A DNA stretch of 64,000 nt, taken from the NCBI RefSeq assembly GCF_032062245.1, contig NZ_DAMBQF010000005.1, positions 1 to 64,000 of the forward strand, in the 5' to 3' direction. Both the position numbers and the translations under genes were made by a program. How positions within the stretch are numbered: position 1 is the stretch's first letter; every line of letters starts with the position of its first letter. The DNA comes from Soonwooa sp032062245. Its GTDB lineage: Bacteria > Bacteroidota > Bacteroidia > Flavobacteriales > Weeksellaceae. Below, piece by piece: positions 9,375 through 18,039 of this stretch. The notes under the pieces are model-generated. The model searched no databases, was not told the origin of the DNA, and saw nothing but the letters and a program-made list of their open reading frames with translations.

Positions 9375-9599
9375 ATGGACAATAATTGGGTAGAGTACGT
9401 TGGCTATTTAGCTTCTGTATTCATCATTGGTAGCTTTTTGACGAGCAAAGTAAGAAGCATCAGGATTATTAATTTTTTCGGTTGCGTTTGCTTCGTCATT
9501 TATGGTATTTATAACGGATTGCTTTGGCCAGTTATCATTCCAAATGGGATTTTGGCTTTGGTCCAAGTCTATCATATTTTTATTAAAAAATCAACTTAA
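9375..9599 (+). CDS. Small membrane protein, YgjV/SemiSWEET-like
   Basis: A 74-residue protein with three hydrophobic segments: GYLASVFIIGSFL, INFFGCVCFVIYGI, and a last helix around PNGILALVQVYHIF. The pattern resembles the YgjV inner-membrane family and half-size SWEET/PQ-loop transporters. The function is unproved. The frame opens at a TTG (9357), but ATG at 9375 gives the natural N-terminus. The stop codon overlaps the ATG of the glycosyltransferase by one base, so the two are translationally coupled. Confidence 0.6.
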   Translation: MDNNWVEYVGYLASVFIIGSFLTSKVRSIRIINFFGCVCFVIYGIYNGLLWPVIIPNGILALVQVYHIFIKKST

Positions 9600-10708
9600 T
9601 GCGAATTATAGTAAGTGTTTTCAGTAATCTTTACACCGACCAACGTGTCGAAAAAACTTGTCAAACACTTATTGATAATGGTTACGATGTTGAGCTAATA
9701 GGCAACGATTGGGGAGGCGCGCCAGACATGCAACGTAGTTATCCTGTAACGCGCATTCCATTGAAATCCAAAACTTTGAAGTTAGCTTATCCGGAATTTA
9801 TGTTCAAACTTTATAAAGAATTAAAGAAAAGAACTGACAAAAATTCCGTTTTATACTCCAATGATTTAGAAACGATTCTTCCAAATTTTAAACTTTCCAA
9901 AAAATTAAATATTCCTTTGATTTTTGATAGCCACGAAATGTTTAGCGAAATGCCTTCTGTGCAAGGTAAAACGTCACAGAAATTTTGGAAATGGATCGAA
10001 AAAAATTATTTTCACAAGCTGGAAAATATGATAACAGCTAGCGATTCTTATGCAGATTGGTTTGTAAAAGAATATCGCATAAAAAGGCCAACAGTTGTTA
10101 GGAATCTTCCACGAAAACAAGATGTACAACAGATTGATTCGGAGCAAAAAAAAATTATTTTGTACCAAGGTTGGCTTAACTATTCTAGAGGAATTGATAA
10201 AGCCATTATGGCCATGCAATATGTCGATAATGCGGTTTTAAAAATTGCTGGTGGCGGACCAATGGAAACTGAGTTTCGTGCAATTGCAGAAGAATATAAA
10301 GTCCTAGAAAAAGTTGAATTTCTTGGCAAACTTTATCCTGCGGATTTACGAAAAATAACACCTACTGCTGATGTTGGGCTCAGCATTGAAGAAAATAAAG
10401 GACTCAGTTATTATTACTCCTTACCCAATAAAATTTCGGATTATGTCCAAGCGAAGGTGCCTGTTGTTGTTTCGGATTTCCCTGAATTAAAAAGGATTGC
10501 AACAGGATTTGGAGTTGGGGAAACCATTACTTCACACGATCCAAAACATCTTGCTGACAAAATTAATATTGTCCTCAACAACGGAAAAACTTTCTATAAA
10601 GACAATCTTGATAAAGCTTCCGAAGAACTTTGTTGGGAAAATGAAGAATTAAAAATAATTGATGTTGTCAAAAGCGCCATCGAAAAACATAAAAAAGACC
10701 TCAATTGA
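9599..10708 (+). CDS. GT4-type glycosyltransferase
   Basis: A 369-residue GT-B fold enzyme that would transfer a sugar from a nucleotide donor to a surface polysaccharide or lipid acceptor; donor and acceptor are unknown. The N-terminal half starts RIIVSVFSNLYTDQRVEK, and the C-terminal domain shows the GGGP motif near 218-221 and an SIEENKGLSYYYSLPNKISDY segment in place of the classic E-x7-E. No membrane segment is seen. It is coupled to the small membrane protein upstream, and its stop codon lies inside its own terminator hairpin. Confidence 0.85.
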   Translation: MRIIVSVFSNLYTDQRVEKTCQTLIDNGYDVELIGNDWGGAPDMQRSYPVTRIPLKSKTLKLAYPEFMFKLYKELKKRTDKNSVLYSNDLETILPNFKLSKKLNIPLIFDSHEMFSEMPSVQGKTSQKFWKWIEKNYFHKLENMITASDSYADWFVKEYRIKRPTVVRNLPRKQDVQQIDSEQKKIILYQGWLNYSRGIDKAIMAMQYVDNAVLKIAGGGPMETEFRAIAEEYKVLEKVEFLGKLYPADLRKITPTADVGLSIEENKGLSYYYSLPNKISDYVQAKVPVVVSDFPELKRIATGFGVGETITSHDPKHLADKINIVLNNGKTFYKDNLDKASEELCWENEELKIIDVVKSAIEKHKKDLN

Positions 10709-10717
10709 GGTCTTTTT
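10692..10717 (+). terminator. Terminator overlapping the glycosyltransferase stop codon
   Basis: A 26-bp perfect palindrome (arm AAAAAGACCTCAA) ends in a T-tract. The TGA stop codon (10706-10708) lies within the right arm, so a ribosome reaching the stop would cover the hairpin. Confidence 0.8.
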
Positions 10718-10735
10718 GCATTTAGTATTTCCAAC

Positions 10736-10769
10736 AAGGCTTTCAGAGTTTCAAAGCTCTGAAAGCCTT
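10736..10769. repeat. Strong hairpin between the glycosyltransferase gene and thiL
   Basis: A 13-bp perfect stem (AAGGCTTTCAGAG with CTCTGAAAGCCTT) around an 8-base loop. It lacks a T-tract on either strand, so it is not a classic terminator for thiL, which ends 13 bp away. It may be a transcript-stabilising structure or a dispersed repeat. Confidence 0.6.
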
Positions 10770-10781
10770 CTAATTATCAAA

Positions 10782-11837
10782 TTACTCTTTATTCAAAAAA
10801 GCATCCCAACCTTGCGCTGTAAGCGGAATCATTTGGTTAGAACCTCGTGCGATAAGGTGATTGCCATCATTTAATTCAGTAGCGTGACCGATAATACTAA
10901 AATCTGGATGTCCAACGATTTTATCAAAATCTTCAGGTGCGATCGTGAACAACAATTCATAATCTTCACCGCCGTTAAGCGCTGCCATTGCAGGATTTAG
11001 ATTCAATTCTTCGGCTGTGCTCATCGTTAAATTATCCAACGGAATTTTCTCCTCATAAACGCGGAAACCAACTTTAGATTGATCAGAAAGATGAAGAACT
11101 TCTGACGCCAAACCATCCGAAATATCAATCATAGACGTAGGTTTGATGCCTAACTCTTTCAAAGTATTTTTAACATCCGTTCTTGCTTCAGGTTTTAGTT
11201 GACGTTCGAGGATGTAGTCGTAACCTTCCATTTCAGGTTGCATATTTGGGTTTGACAAGAACACCGAATGCTCTCTTTCCAAGATCTGAAGTCCTAAATA
11301 AGCGCCACCCAAATCACCAGAAACTATCAAGAGATCATTGGGCTTTGCACCGCTTCTTTTAACAATTTCGTCTTCATTTTCGAGGCCAATTGCTGTGATG
11401 CTCATCACCAAACCAGAGTTGGAACTCGTTGTGTCTCCGCCAACTAAGTCCACTTTGTAATGCTTGCAAGCCAACTGAATTCCAGCATACAATTCTTCCA
11501 AAGCTTCCACAGGAAAACGGTTAGAAACTGCCAACGAAACCAAAATCTGTGTTGGCATAGCATTCATCGCAGCAACGTCGCTAAGGTTAACCACAACCGC
11601 TTTGTATCCCAAATGTTTTAGCGGAACATAACCCAAGTTGAAATGCACACCTTCTGCCAAGACATCCGTTGTAACCACCACTTTTTTTCCATCAGGATTT
11701 ATGATGGCAGCATCGTCGCCAACACCCAATTCCGAAGTCGAATTCTCCAACGGAAAATGTTCGGTAAGATGCTTTATCAGACCAAATTCTCCAAGTTTGG
11801 AGATGGGCGTTAATTCTTGTGATTTATCTTCAAACAT
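10782..11837 (-). CDS. thiL: Thiamine-monophosphate kinase
   Basis: Phosphorylates thiamine monophosphate to the active diphosphate with ATP. Of 351 residues, the PurM-like N-terminal domain shows GVGDDAA and TTDVLAEGVHF, then VGGDTTSS and ISDGLASE, all ThiL signatures. The length is normal for the family. The thioesterase gene upstream ends 4 bp from its start, so the two probably form one minus-strand transcript. Confidence 0.95.
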   Translation of the reverse strand: MFEDKSQELTPISKLGEFGLIKHLTEHFPLENSTSELGVGDDAAIINPDGKKVVVTTDVLAEGVHFNLGYVPLKHLGYKAVVVNLSDVAAMNAMPTQILVSLAVSNRFPVEALEELYAGIQLACKHYKVDLVGGDTTSSNSGLVMSITAIGLENEDEIVKRSGAKPNDLLIVSGDLGGAYLGLQILEREHSVFLSNPNMQPEMEGYDYILERQLKPEARTDVKNTLKELGIKPTSMIDISDGLASEVLHLSDQSKVGFRVYEEKIPLDNLTMSTAEELNLNPAMAALNGGEDYELLFTIAPEDFDKIVGHPDFSIIGHATELNDGNHLIARGSNQMIPLTAQGWDAFLNKE

Positions 11838-11841
11838 AATC

Positions 11842-12339
11842 TTAAATACTAAAAATTTCAGGATCGATATTCGCTGGTCGGAAAGGCAGATTCTTAATGT
11901 CTTCTCTCGTCATAATCTTTGTGTCAGACGTTTTATATTTATCCAAAGCCAAAATAATATCATCTGGCGGCGTTGTCGTTTTTCTCAACATCATATCAAT
12001 CCAAACGCCTGTCGCTTCGGCAATCGCGCAATGTGTACCATCTGGCAAATAGAAGTTATGTACAAATTGATAAATCGACGCATCCTCGGAGTTTCCAGCA
12101 ATTTCTACACTAACATATACCACTTGATCGGCATAGATTTCTTTAAAAAACGAAAATCTTTCGTGCAAAATCACAGGACCAATTCCCCAACGATTAAGCT
12201 GCGCCAATCCCATTTTTTCTTTGTTCATAAAAGCCATTCTCGCTTGTGCGCAATACGCCATGTACGACGAGTTGGCAAGGTGGCGGTTCGCATCGATGTC
12301 GCTCCATCTCACATCGAATTTATAAAAATATTTTTCCAT
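11842..12339 (-). CDS. Acyl-CoA thioesterase, hotdog fold
   Basis: A 165-residue hotdog-fold thioesterase of the 4-hydroxybenzoyl-CoA/YbgC type. RWSDIDANRHLANSSYMAY carries the family aspartate and the asparagine-histidine pair near the N-terminus. The substrate is unknown. The frame stays open upstream to an ATG at 12483, but those 48 residues translate a GC-rich repeat and are not protein; MEKYFYKF at 12339 is the start. It lies 4 bp from thiL on the same strand. Confidence 0.85.
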   Translation of the reverse strand: MEKYFYKFDVRWSDIDANRHLANSSYMAYCAQARMAFMNKEKMGLAQLNRWGIGPVILHERFSFFKEIYADQVVYVSVEIAGNSEDASIYQFVHNFYLPDGTHCAIAEATGVWIDMMLRKTTTPPDDIILALDKYKTSDTKIMTREDIKNLPFRPANIDPEIFSI

Positions 12340-12356
12340 GTTTTGTCTATTATTTT

Positions 12357-12491
12357 GGGCAATTCCCTCGCCACAGCTTTTGGCAGCCGCTCGGGTCGGG
12401 CTGTTCGCTATATCTTTTCCCTCCGCTCGGTGGGATCCGCTGCGCTCCGCCACCTCACTCCGGAAAAAGGATGCCGCTTCCATCCCTATTG
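12357..12491. repeat. GC-rich dispersed repeat, copy 1
   Basis: A block much richer in GC than its surroundings, lying between the divergent thioesterase and flavoprotein genes. It shares long stretches with the block at 59989-60108, including CGCTATATCTTTT, CCGCTGCGCTCCGCC, CCTCACTC and AAAGGATGCCGCTTC. Within it TTTTCC (12415-12420) can pair with GGAAAA (12462-12467), and GGTGG (12429-12433) with CCACC (12450-12454). Where the arms differ from copy 2, both sides change together, which points to a conserved hairpin rather than a coding sequence. Confidence 0.8.
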
Positions 12492-12542
12492 CAAAAATTC
12501 AAAGATTCAAAATTAGTCAATAAAGATGGTTTATAAAAATCG

Positions 12543-12550
12543 TACTTTTG
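12543..12550 (+). promoter_or_regulatory. Candidate -7 box for the flavoprotein gene
   Basis: TACTTTTG matches TAnnTTTG, 27 bp before the ATG at 12577. No convincing -33 TTG is seen. Confidence 0.4.
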
Positions 12551-12576
12551 AAACTAAAATCTATAGCATAAGGTTG

Positions 12577-13779
12577 ATGAAGCAAGTTGTAATCATCGGA
12601 GGCGGCGCTGCAGGCTTTTTCTGCGCAGCCAATCTGGACGAAAATAAATATCAAATCAAAATTTTAGAACAAAACAAAGATGTTCTCCAAAAAGTGAAAA
12701 TTTCTGGAGGAGGACGTTGCAACGTGACGCACGCTTGTTTTGATCCGCAAGATTTGGTGAAGTTCTATCCACGCGGCGAAAAAGAATTGCGCAGTGTTTT
12801 CAGCAAATTTCAGCCAGGCGACACAATGGAGTGGTTTGAGAGCCGAGGCGTATCTTTAAAAATCGAAAATGACAATCGTATTTTTCCAGAGAGCAATCAA
12901 TCGCAAAGCATCATTAATGCGTTACAAACCGAAACCAAAAACAAAAATGTTGAGGTCATTACCCAAGCAACGGTAAGCCAAATTTCTAAAACCGAAGATC
13001 AGTTTTTAATCGAAACAAAATCGGGAAATTTTTCAGCGGATTATGTTGTTTTTACAACAGGAAGTGCACCAAAATCTCTGAAATTGGTCGAAAATCTTGG
13101 TCACAAAATCGTGAGTTTGGTACCGTCGTTATTTACCTTTAATATCAAAAATCCTTTGCTGGCCGAACATCCGGGCACCAGCTTCGAATGGGCAGAAGTC
13201 AGCATTCCAAAATTAAAACTAGAAGAAAGCGGTCCTTTGTTAATAACACATTGGGGACTTAGTGGCCCAGCGGTTCTCAAATTGTCTGCTTGGGGCGCAA
13301 GATTGTTGGCACGCGAAAATTACAAGTTTGAGATTTTGGTTAATTTTATTTCTAAGTCGATACAAGAAGCGGAGGAGGATTTTATTGGTTTTAAAGAAAG
13401 TAATCCGAAAAAGACCATTGGACAAAGCAAAATCTATAATGTCACCAATCGCTTTTGGAACAGCCTTTTAGCGTATTCAAAAGTAGATTCTGAAAAGCAG
13501 ATTTCGAATATCAGCAAAAAAGAAATGCAAGTTTTGGCTGGAAATCTTTGCGAAATGAAATTGCAGGTAGAAGGAAAAAGCACCTTCAAAGATGAGTTTG
13601 TAACGGCTGGTGGTGTTGACCTCAAAGAAATTAATTTCAAAACCATGGAAAGCAAAGTGGTTCCGAATTTGTTTTTGGCGGGCGAAGTTTTAAATATCGA
13701 TGCGATAACAGGTGGATTTAACTTCCAAGCTTGTTGGAGCGAAGCTTGGCTCATCGCGCAAGAACTTAATATGAGATAA
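12577..13779 (+). CDS. NAD(P)/FAD-dependent oxidoreductase, HI0933/YhiN (BaiN) family
   Basis: A 400-residue flavoprotein. The start MKQVVIIGGGAAGFFCA carries the FAD-binding GxGxxG motif at its very N-terminus; the longer frame from 12526 would add 17 unlikely residues. The family motifs SGGGRCNVTH (about 46-55), THWGLSGPAVL and a C-terminal GGFNFQACWSEAW are present. The physiological substrate is not known for most members; some reduce bile-acid enones. It starts downstream of the GC-rich repeat and is followed after one base by a membrane protein gene. Confidence 0.9.
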   Translation: MKQVVIIGGGAAGFFCAANLDENKYQIKILEQNKDVLQKVKISGGGRCNVTHACFDPQDLVKFYPRGEKELRSVFSKFQPGDTMEWFESRGVSLKIENDNRIFPESNQSQSIINALQTETKNKNVEVITQATVSQISKTEDQFLIETKSGNFSADYVVFTTGSAPKSLKLVENLGHKIVSLVPSLFTFNIKNPLLAEHPGTSFEWAEVSIPKLKLEESGPLLITHWGLSGPAVLKLSAWGARLLARENYKFEILVNFISKSIQEAEEDFIGFKESNPKKTIGQSKIYNVTNRFWNSLLAYSKVDSEKQISNISKKEMQVLAGNLCEMKLQVEGKSTFKDEFVTAGGVDLKEINFKTMESKVVPNLFLAGEVLNIDAITGGFNFQACWSEAWLIAQELNMR

Positions 13780-13780
13780 T

Positions 13781-14431
13781 ATGTTAATTAAGCAAAATAT
13801 TCAGCACAATATTTTTAAAGCCGCAATTTTGCTCGGTTTTATCTACTTTTTTGTGTTGATGTTGCGAATAACATTATTGTACATTCCTTACAATTCGATG
13901 GCTAATTTTTTAGCAATTAAACAAACCGAAGTTGAGGCACGACCAGAATATTTGACGATTTTCCATACCCATGTGTACACCAGTATTTTTGTGTTGATTG
14001 CTGGATTTGTGGCTTTATTTTTTAATAAAAGTTTAAAAACTCTGCATCGTTTATCGGGGAGAATCTATGTGATTTTAACTTTGCTATTTTCATCAACATC
14101 AGGTATCTACATGGGTTTTTTTGCGAATGGCGGAATCTTCTCGAAAATTTCGTTTATCATCCTCGGAATTCTTTGGTTTTATACAACTTACAAAGCTTAT
14201 CAGGAAATAAGAAATCGAAATATCCAAGCGCACCAACATTGGATGTGGCGAAGTTACGCCTTGTGTTTTTCAGCGGTAACCTTGCGTTTGTGGAAAGTAA
14301 TTTTAGTATATTTATTCCATCCTAATCCAATGGACGTTTACCAAATCATTGCTTGGTTGGGTTGGATTCCAAACATCTTATTGGTCGAATATTTAATAAA
14401 AAGAAAGAAAAAATTAAACTATGAAAACTAA
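13781..14431 (+). CDS. DUF2306 multi-pass membrane protein
   Basis: 216 residues with about six hydrophobic segments and the DUF2306 features: a long first helix, HTHVYTSIFVLIAGF, HRLSGRIY and HQHWMWRSYALCFSAVTLR. The conserved histidines suggest haem or quinone binding, as in cytochrome b561-like folds, but this is inference. It begins one base after the flavoprotein stop and overlaps the next gene by 11 bp, so the three genes are likely one operon. Confidence 0.8.
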   Translation: MLIKQNIQHNIFKAAILLGFIYFFVLMLRITLLYIPYNSMANFLAIKQTEVEARPEYLTIFHTHVYTSIFVLIAGFVALFFNKSLKTLHRLSGRIYVILTLLFSSTSGIYMGFFANGGIFSKISFIILGILWFYTTYKAYQEIRNRNIQAHQHWMWRSYALCFSAVTLRLWKVILVYLFHPNPMDVYQIIAWLGWIPNILLVEYLIKRKKKLNYEN

Positions 14432-15326
14432 TTTAATTCTTGCATTGGTCGCTGCTTCACTTGGACTAAGTTCATGCAAAAAAGATACTGAAGTCAAAAA
14501 AGATGAGACTAAAAAAGATTCTGTTGCTGCTGTTGTAGAACCAGAGTTTCATAAAGAGTTGTATGGGGTTTATACAGGGGATTTCGAGACTGTATATAAT
14601 CCTAATGCTGAGAATATGGAGGACAATTACATCATCAAAAAACTATCGGTTAAGATTAACAGAATTACAAAAGATAGTGTATATGGTTACAGTGTTGTTA
14701 ATGGCAACCAACGTCCTTTTCGTGGAATTTATAATGAACATACGCAAAAATTTATCCTCGACGAACCTGGTGATGATAAAACGGATGGACGTTTTACAAT
14801 AGGTCTCAGAAAAGATAGTTTGGTTGGCGATTGGAAAGTTTTTAACAGAGAAAAAGTTAAGTTTCCTGAAAAAATTGTTCGATTGTTGAAAAAGGATTTT
14901 GCTTATAATCCTAATTTTATGTTGGATCGTGACCACTCGGATATTGTGGATTGGACAACAACTAAAAAAGGAAAAGGCAGCTATGAAGATGAAAATGGAA
15001 AAACACAAACTTATGATGTTGAACAACAACGTTATGCGTCTGATGCGATTTTTAAAATAAATGCGTCTACGCAAAAACTTGAAGAAAAAGATCTTAAAAA
15101 CATGAAAAAACTTGACATGGAAATTATCAAAAATGCAGTGTTTGCACGTCATGGTTATTCATTTAAAAAAGAAACTTATAGACAATTTTTCGATTATCAA
15201 GATTGGTATATTCCTGTTTCTAATAACGTGGATAATGATCTATCGCCGATGGAGAAAGAAAATGTTGCGCTTCTTAGTCGTATGATAAAATATGCGGAAG
15301 ATAATTATGACAGCTTTGGTCGATAA
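14421..15326 (+). CDS. YARHG-domain lipoprotein
   Basis: A 301-residue lipoprotein with signal and lipobox LGLSSC (cysteine at 19), a charged linker, and a C-terminal YARHG domain (ARHGYSFKKETYRQFFDYQDWY, quoted here only as its two ends ARHGYSF and YQDWY). The domain is found in extracellular proteins and is thought to bind the cell envelope or a partner; its function is not established. Its start lies inside the end of the DUF2306 gene. Confidence 0.8.
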   Translation: MKTNLILALVAASLGLSSCKKDTEVKKDETKKDSVAAVVEPEFHKELYGVYTGDFETVYNPNAENMEDNYIIKKLSVKINRITKDSVYGYSVVNGNQRPFRGIYNEHTQKFILDEPGDDKTDGRFTIGLRKDSLVGDWKVFNREKVKFPEKIVRLLKKDFAYNPNFMLDRDHSDIVDWTTTKKGKGSYEDENGKTQTYDVEQQRYASDAIFKINASTQKLEEKDLKNMKKLDMEIIKNAVFARHGYSFKKETYRQFFDYQDWYIPVSNNVDNDLSPMEKENVALLSRMIKYAEDNYDSFGR

Positions 15327-15362
15327 GTAAGACTATTTTATTATTTTTGAAAAAAATTTAAA

Positions 15363-15695
15363 ATGAAGTTATTCTCAAAATATTTAGGAATCCTTGGGAT
15401 TTTCTCTTTGCTATTGTTAGCGTCGTGTCAAACGAGAGTTGTAGATGTGCAAAAACCATTGCATGACAACACTTTGGAATTGTATAAAAAATACACGATT
15501 AGAACTAACGATGCACAAACGATAAAAATGGAAGTTCTAAAAGTCGATGCTGATAAAATCTACGGAAAACTTAATAATGGCGAACAAAAAGAAGTCTTAA
15601 GAAGCGAAGTTAGAGAAATCAAAAAAACAGATTATTTGATGAGCGTGATTATCGCAGTTGCAGCGGTTGCAGCGGTAATTTTTATTCCGATTTAG
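15363..15695 (+). CDS. Small lipoprotein with a C-terminal membrane anchor
   Basis: 110 residues: a lipoprotein signal (LLLASC, cysteine about 22), a short beta-rich middle (KYTIRTNDAQTIKMEVLKVD) that reads like a small SH3-type or PepSY-like barrel, and a C-terminal hydrophobic tail YLMSVIIAVAAVAAVIFIPI. I do not recognise a named family. It is the last gene before a terminator. Confidence 0.65.
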   Translation: MKLFSKYLGILGIFSLLLLASCQTRVVDVQKPLHDNTLELYKKYTIRTNDAQTIKMEVLKVDADKIYGKLNNGEQKEVLRSEVREIKKTDYLMSVIIAVAAVAAVIFIPI

Positions 15696-15722
15696 TAGTT
15701 GCTTTATCTTTTTAAAAATATT

Positions 15723-15751
15723 AAAACTCTCGAAATTTTGGGAGTTTTTTG
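15723..15751 (+). terminator. Rho-independent terminator
   Basis: AAAACTC pairs with GAGTTTT, with a largely paired interior, and a T-tract follows. It lies 27 bp after the lipoprotein stop. It also marks the left edge of the decayed island. Confidence 0.75.
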
Positions 15752-15753
15752 TT

Positions 15754-16240
15754 TTATATATCAAGTTCTTTTTTGTTGGTGATGAGTTTGTATTTTCGTT
15801 GGAGAAATAAGATTATTTTATGTAAAGCCTTGTACATCAAAAATCCGAATAAACATCCAAACCCAATTCCACAAAGGATTCTGGCGAAAATAGAACTATC
15901 TTTTTGTTCCCATTTGTAAACCATATTAGTGAACAAAAATGCAATTACTGAAACGATTGTACTGCCGAATGTGGGTGAAACTATGAAAAATGTTTTAAAT
16001 GCTTTGCTGACAGATCGTTGCTGAAATCCTACCAAAACCGATGTCGAAATAATACCAGCGCTCACCAAACCAATGACAATGACGATAAACAAAAGTCTAC
16101 TAACAACACCTAAAATTAAAAATAGTAAAAAGACAAATGCGCCGAATAAAATAAGTGTTATGATAAAATCTTCTTCATTGCGCTAAAGGTTTTAAACCAA
16201 AAATAATGTCAGAGAAAGTATGTAAAATATCAATCGTCAT
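15754..16240 (-). pseudogene. Frameshifted small membrane protein gene
   Basis: The ATG at 16240 overlaps the end of the upstream gene by 11 bp and opens a frame (MTIDILHTFSDIIFGLKPLA) that hits TGA after 21 codons. A different frame then continues with NEEDFIITLILFGAFVFLL and runs to 15754 with three or four hydrophobic segments. A 1-base gain (or 2-base loss) near 16176-16181 would join the two into one protein of about 160 residues. The remaining open part starts at 16092 and is probably not translated on its own. Function unknown. Confidence 0.7.
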
Positions 16241-16694
16241 TGGTAGTTAGTTTTGAAGTTCCCATATTGTTAAATCGTTTTCTAAAAATAATAAAGCTTA
16301 TAAAAGTCAAAATAAATTGCGTTGTAAGCATGATTAAATAAGGTTTTGTTGCTTTAATAAAGTCACTTATTTTAGAAAAAGCATCACTAAGATTATCACA
16401 GAAAAGATAGACTAAATAGCCTAAGGAAATTCCGCAAAAACTTATAAAAGATAACAGCCAATTTTTCCGAACTGCAGGAATTAAATTTAGAAAAATACTT
16501 CCACTCGAAACACTCAAAAAGATACTCGCTTGCATTGATAAAACGGCAACAATAAACATCAAAAACTGTACGAATTTGCCTTCCGAATTGTCTGCGTCGT
16601 CCATGTATAAACGTATTAATACCTGTGAGATTAGCAAGCTAAGAATAAAAAGCACAAAAAAATTGGACAATAGATAAAGATAAAGTCGTTTCAA
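16230..16694 (-). CDS. Four-helix membrane protein, unknown family
   Basis: 154 residues with four clear hydrophobic segments (around 5-28, 45-70, 78-98, 118-137) and a short polar tail. It overlaps the gene before it by 4 bp (ATGA, 16691-16694) and the gene after it by 11 bp, so it belongs to a tightly packed minus-strand operon. No homologue recognised. It appears intact, although neighbours on both sides are broken. Confidence 0.6.
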   Translation of the reverse strand: MKRLYLYLLSNFFVLFILSLLISQVLIRLYMDDADNSEGKFVQFLMFIVAVLSMQASIFLSVSSGSIFLNLIPAVRKNWLLSFISFCGISLGYLVYLFCDNLSDAFSKISDFIKATKPYLIMLTTQFILTFISFIIFRKRFNNMGTSKLTTNDD

Positions 16695-17460
16695 AATTTT
16701 ATTCTTTTAGTTTTATTTATATGTTTTTTATATGTTTTTCCATTAAATTTTAATACCACATTTTCTTTAGTGTCAACAATTTTCGTTTTGCAATCGCCTT
16801 TTATCAAAGTGCTGATTTCTTTTTTAATGCTAGTTTTTAGTTTTAGATTATTTAAGCCATTACTTTTATTTTTGTTATCGACTTCGATACTTGTAATTTC
16901 TGTCGAAAATTCGCCGTTACATTTCGTATCCCAATCGCCAGAATTTTGATAGACTGTAATGTTGTCTGTTATTCTGTTAAGTTTTTTATTATCGACGAGA
17001 TACAGTTTTAATTCTTCCAGTGCAAAAGGATTGGGTCCGCTCGTATTATGTGTACTAACACGTACACCAAAAGCTCTTTTTTGATCTGCAAGAATATACA
17101 ATCCAGTGTCAATAACAAGACTTTCCAAAATCATCGCATCAGAAACCCAAGCTTCTGGCTCGATGTTTCGATAAAGGATTTTTCCAGAGGCGTTGTCAAC
17201 AACCAGAACAATGGCATCCATCACTAAAAAATAATTTCCGTATTCATCTTGCTCGTTGGTTTTATATTTTGGAATCAGAAGAACACTTTGCGCTTTATTG
17301 TTGGGCAAAACTTTTTCGGTGAAAAGATTCAGGTTATTTGAGATGCCTTTAGATTAAGTTGCTGCAAAGCTTTTGTTAGCAAAACAGATTTTTTTTCTTG
17401 CCCAAAAACAGTTTTAGTTAAGGTAAATAAGACAAAAAGTAAGATTAATTTTTTCATCAT
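16691..17460 (-). pseudogene. Secreted protein gene broken by a homopolymer frameshift
   Basis: ATG at 17460 opens a signal peptide (MMKKLILLFVLFTLTKTVFG, then QEKKSVLLTKALQQLN) that stops after about 43 codons. In another frame the protein continues NNLNLFTEKVLPNNKAQSV and runs to 16691. Restoring one A in the run near 17348-17352 joins them into about 255 residues. The product would be exported and beta-rich. The part open today begins at 17308 without a signal peptide. Function unknown. Confidence 0.75.
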
Positions 17461-17469
17461 TTTTAAATT

Positions 17470-17820
17470 TTAAAATAGCGTATCTCCAATTTTAATAATA
17501 CTTGTGCAAAAGCAATTTCGGCTTGTGATTTGACAAATGAGATACGCAATTGGCGTTGATAAAATCAAAAGAAAAACGGCATCAATTTTTACAATATTAT
17601 AGTTTTTGATTCGGATTTTTTTAATGATATCAACAAGAAAAATCAGAAACAAAACCAGCAAAAGTCCAGTCGCAAGAAATGCAATTCCGAGTCCAGCATC
17701 GGTACGATGTTCGCGACGACTATTGGCTTCAAAAGCTATCTGTGCATAGAAATATAAAGCAACCATCGGGATGACAATTAGCAATAATCGTTTCAGGAAA
17801 GATTTTAATAATGCACTCAT
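17470..17820 (-). CDS. Three-helix membrane protein, unknown family
   Basis: 116 residues with hydrophobic segments near 9-27, 48-66 and 80-96, charged loops, and a cysteine-containing tail (NCFCTSI). The ATG overlaps the stop of the preceding short frame by 4 bp. Not recognised. It appears to be intact but sits between damaged genes. Confidence 0.5.
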   Translation of the reverse strand: MSALLKSFLKRLLLIVIPMVALYFYAQIAFEANSRREHRTDAGLGIAFLATGLLLVLFLIFLVDIIKKIRIKNYNIVKIDAVFLLILSTPIAYLICQITSRNCFCTSIIKIGDTLF

Positions 17821-18023
17821 CGGTATTGGTTAGAAATTTTTTGTTCAGGTTTGGTTTCCAAAAGATATAAAGAAATTAGAAATATCAGTTCCAAAGGTTT
17901 CATCAAAATATAAGTAAGGTTAGAACCCAATTCGGAGTTTATATTTTTGGATAAATTATAAACGTATTTGTCATAATTTCTGCGGACAATCCCATGAATT
18001 TTTGGCGAAAAATCCTGCAACAT
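17817..18023 (-). CDS. Short protein resembling the end of a larger family
   Basis: 68 residues: HGIVRRNYDKYVYNLSKNI followed by one hydrophobic helix (MKPLELIFLISLYLLE). The text recalls the C-terminal end of larger membrane-associated proteins annotated DUF6688, so this may be a fragment whose 5' part was lost; an in-frame stop lies 5 codons upstream. The resemblance is from memory and not certain. Confidence 0.4.
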   Translation of the reverse strand: MLQDFSPKIHGIVRRNYDKYVYNLSKNINSELGSNLTYILMKPLELIFLISLYLLETKPEQKISNQYR

Positions 18024-18039
18024 TCTTCGAGAGCATTAT

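Noticed and set aside
12340..12483. 48-residue N-terminal extension of the thioesterase
   Set aside because: It translates the dispersed repeat; the hotdog domain begins right after the ATG at 12339. A similar false peptide arises from copy 2 near 60000.
11638..12516. Long open frame (292 codons) on the plus strand opposite thiL and the thioesterase gene
   Set aside because: Its sequence is the antisense of two clear enzymes and of the GC-rich repeat, with basic, low-hydrophobicity composition and no recognisable domain.
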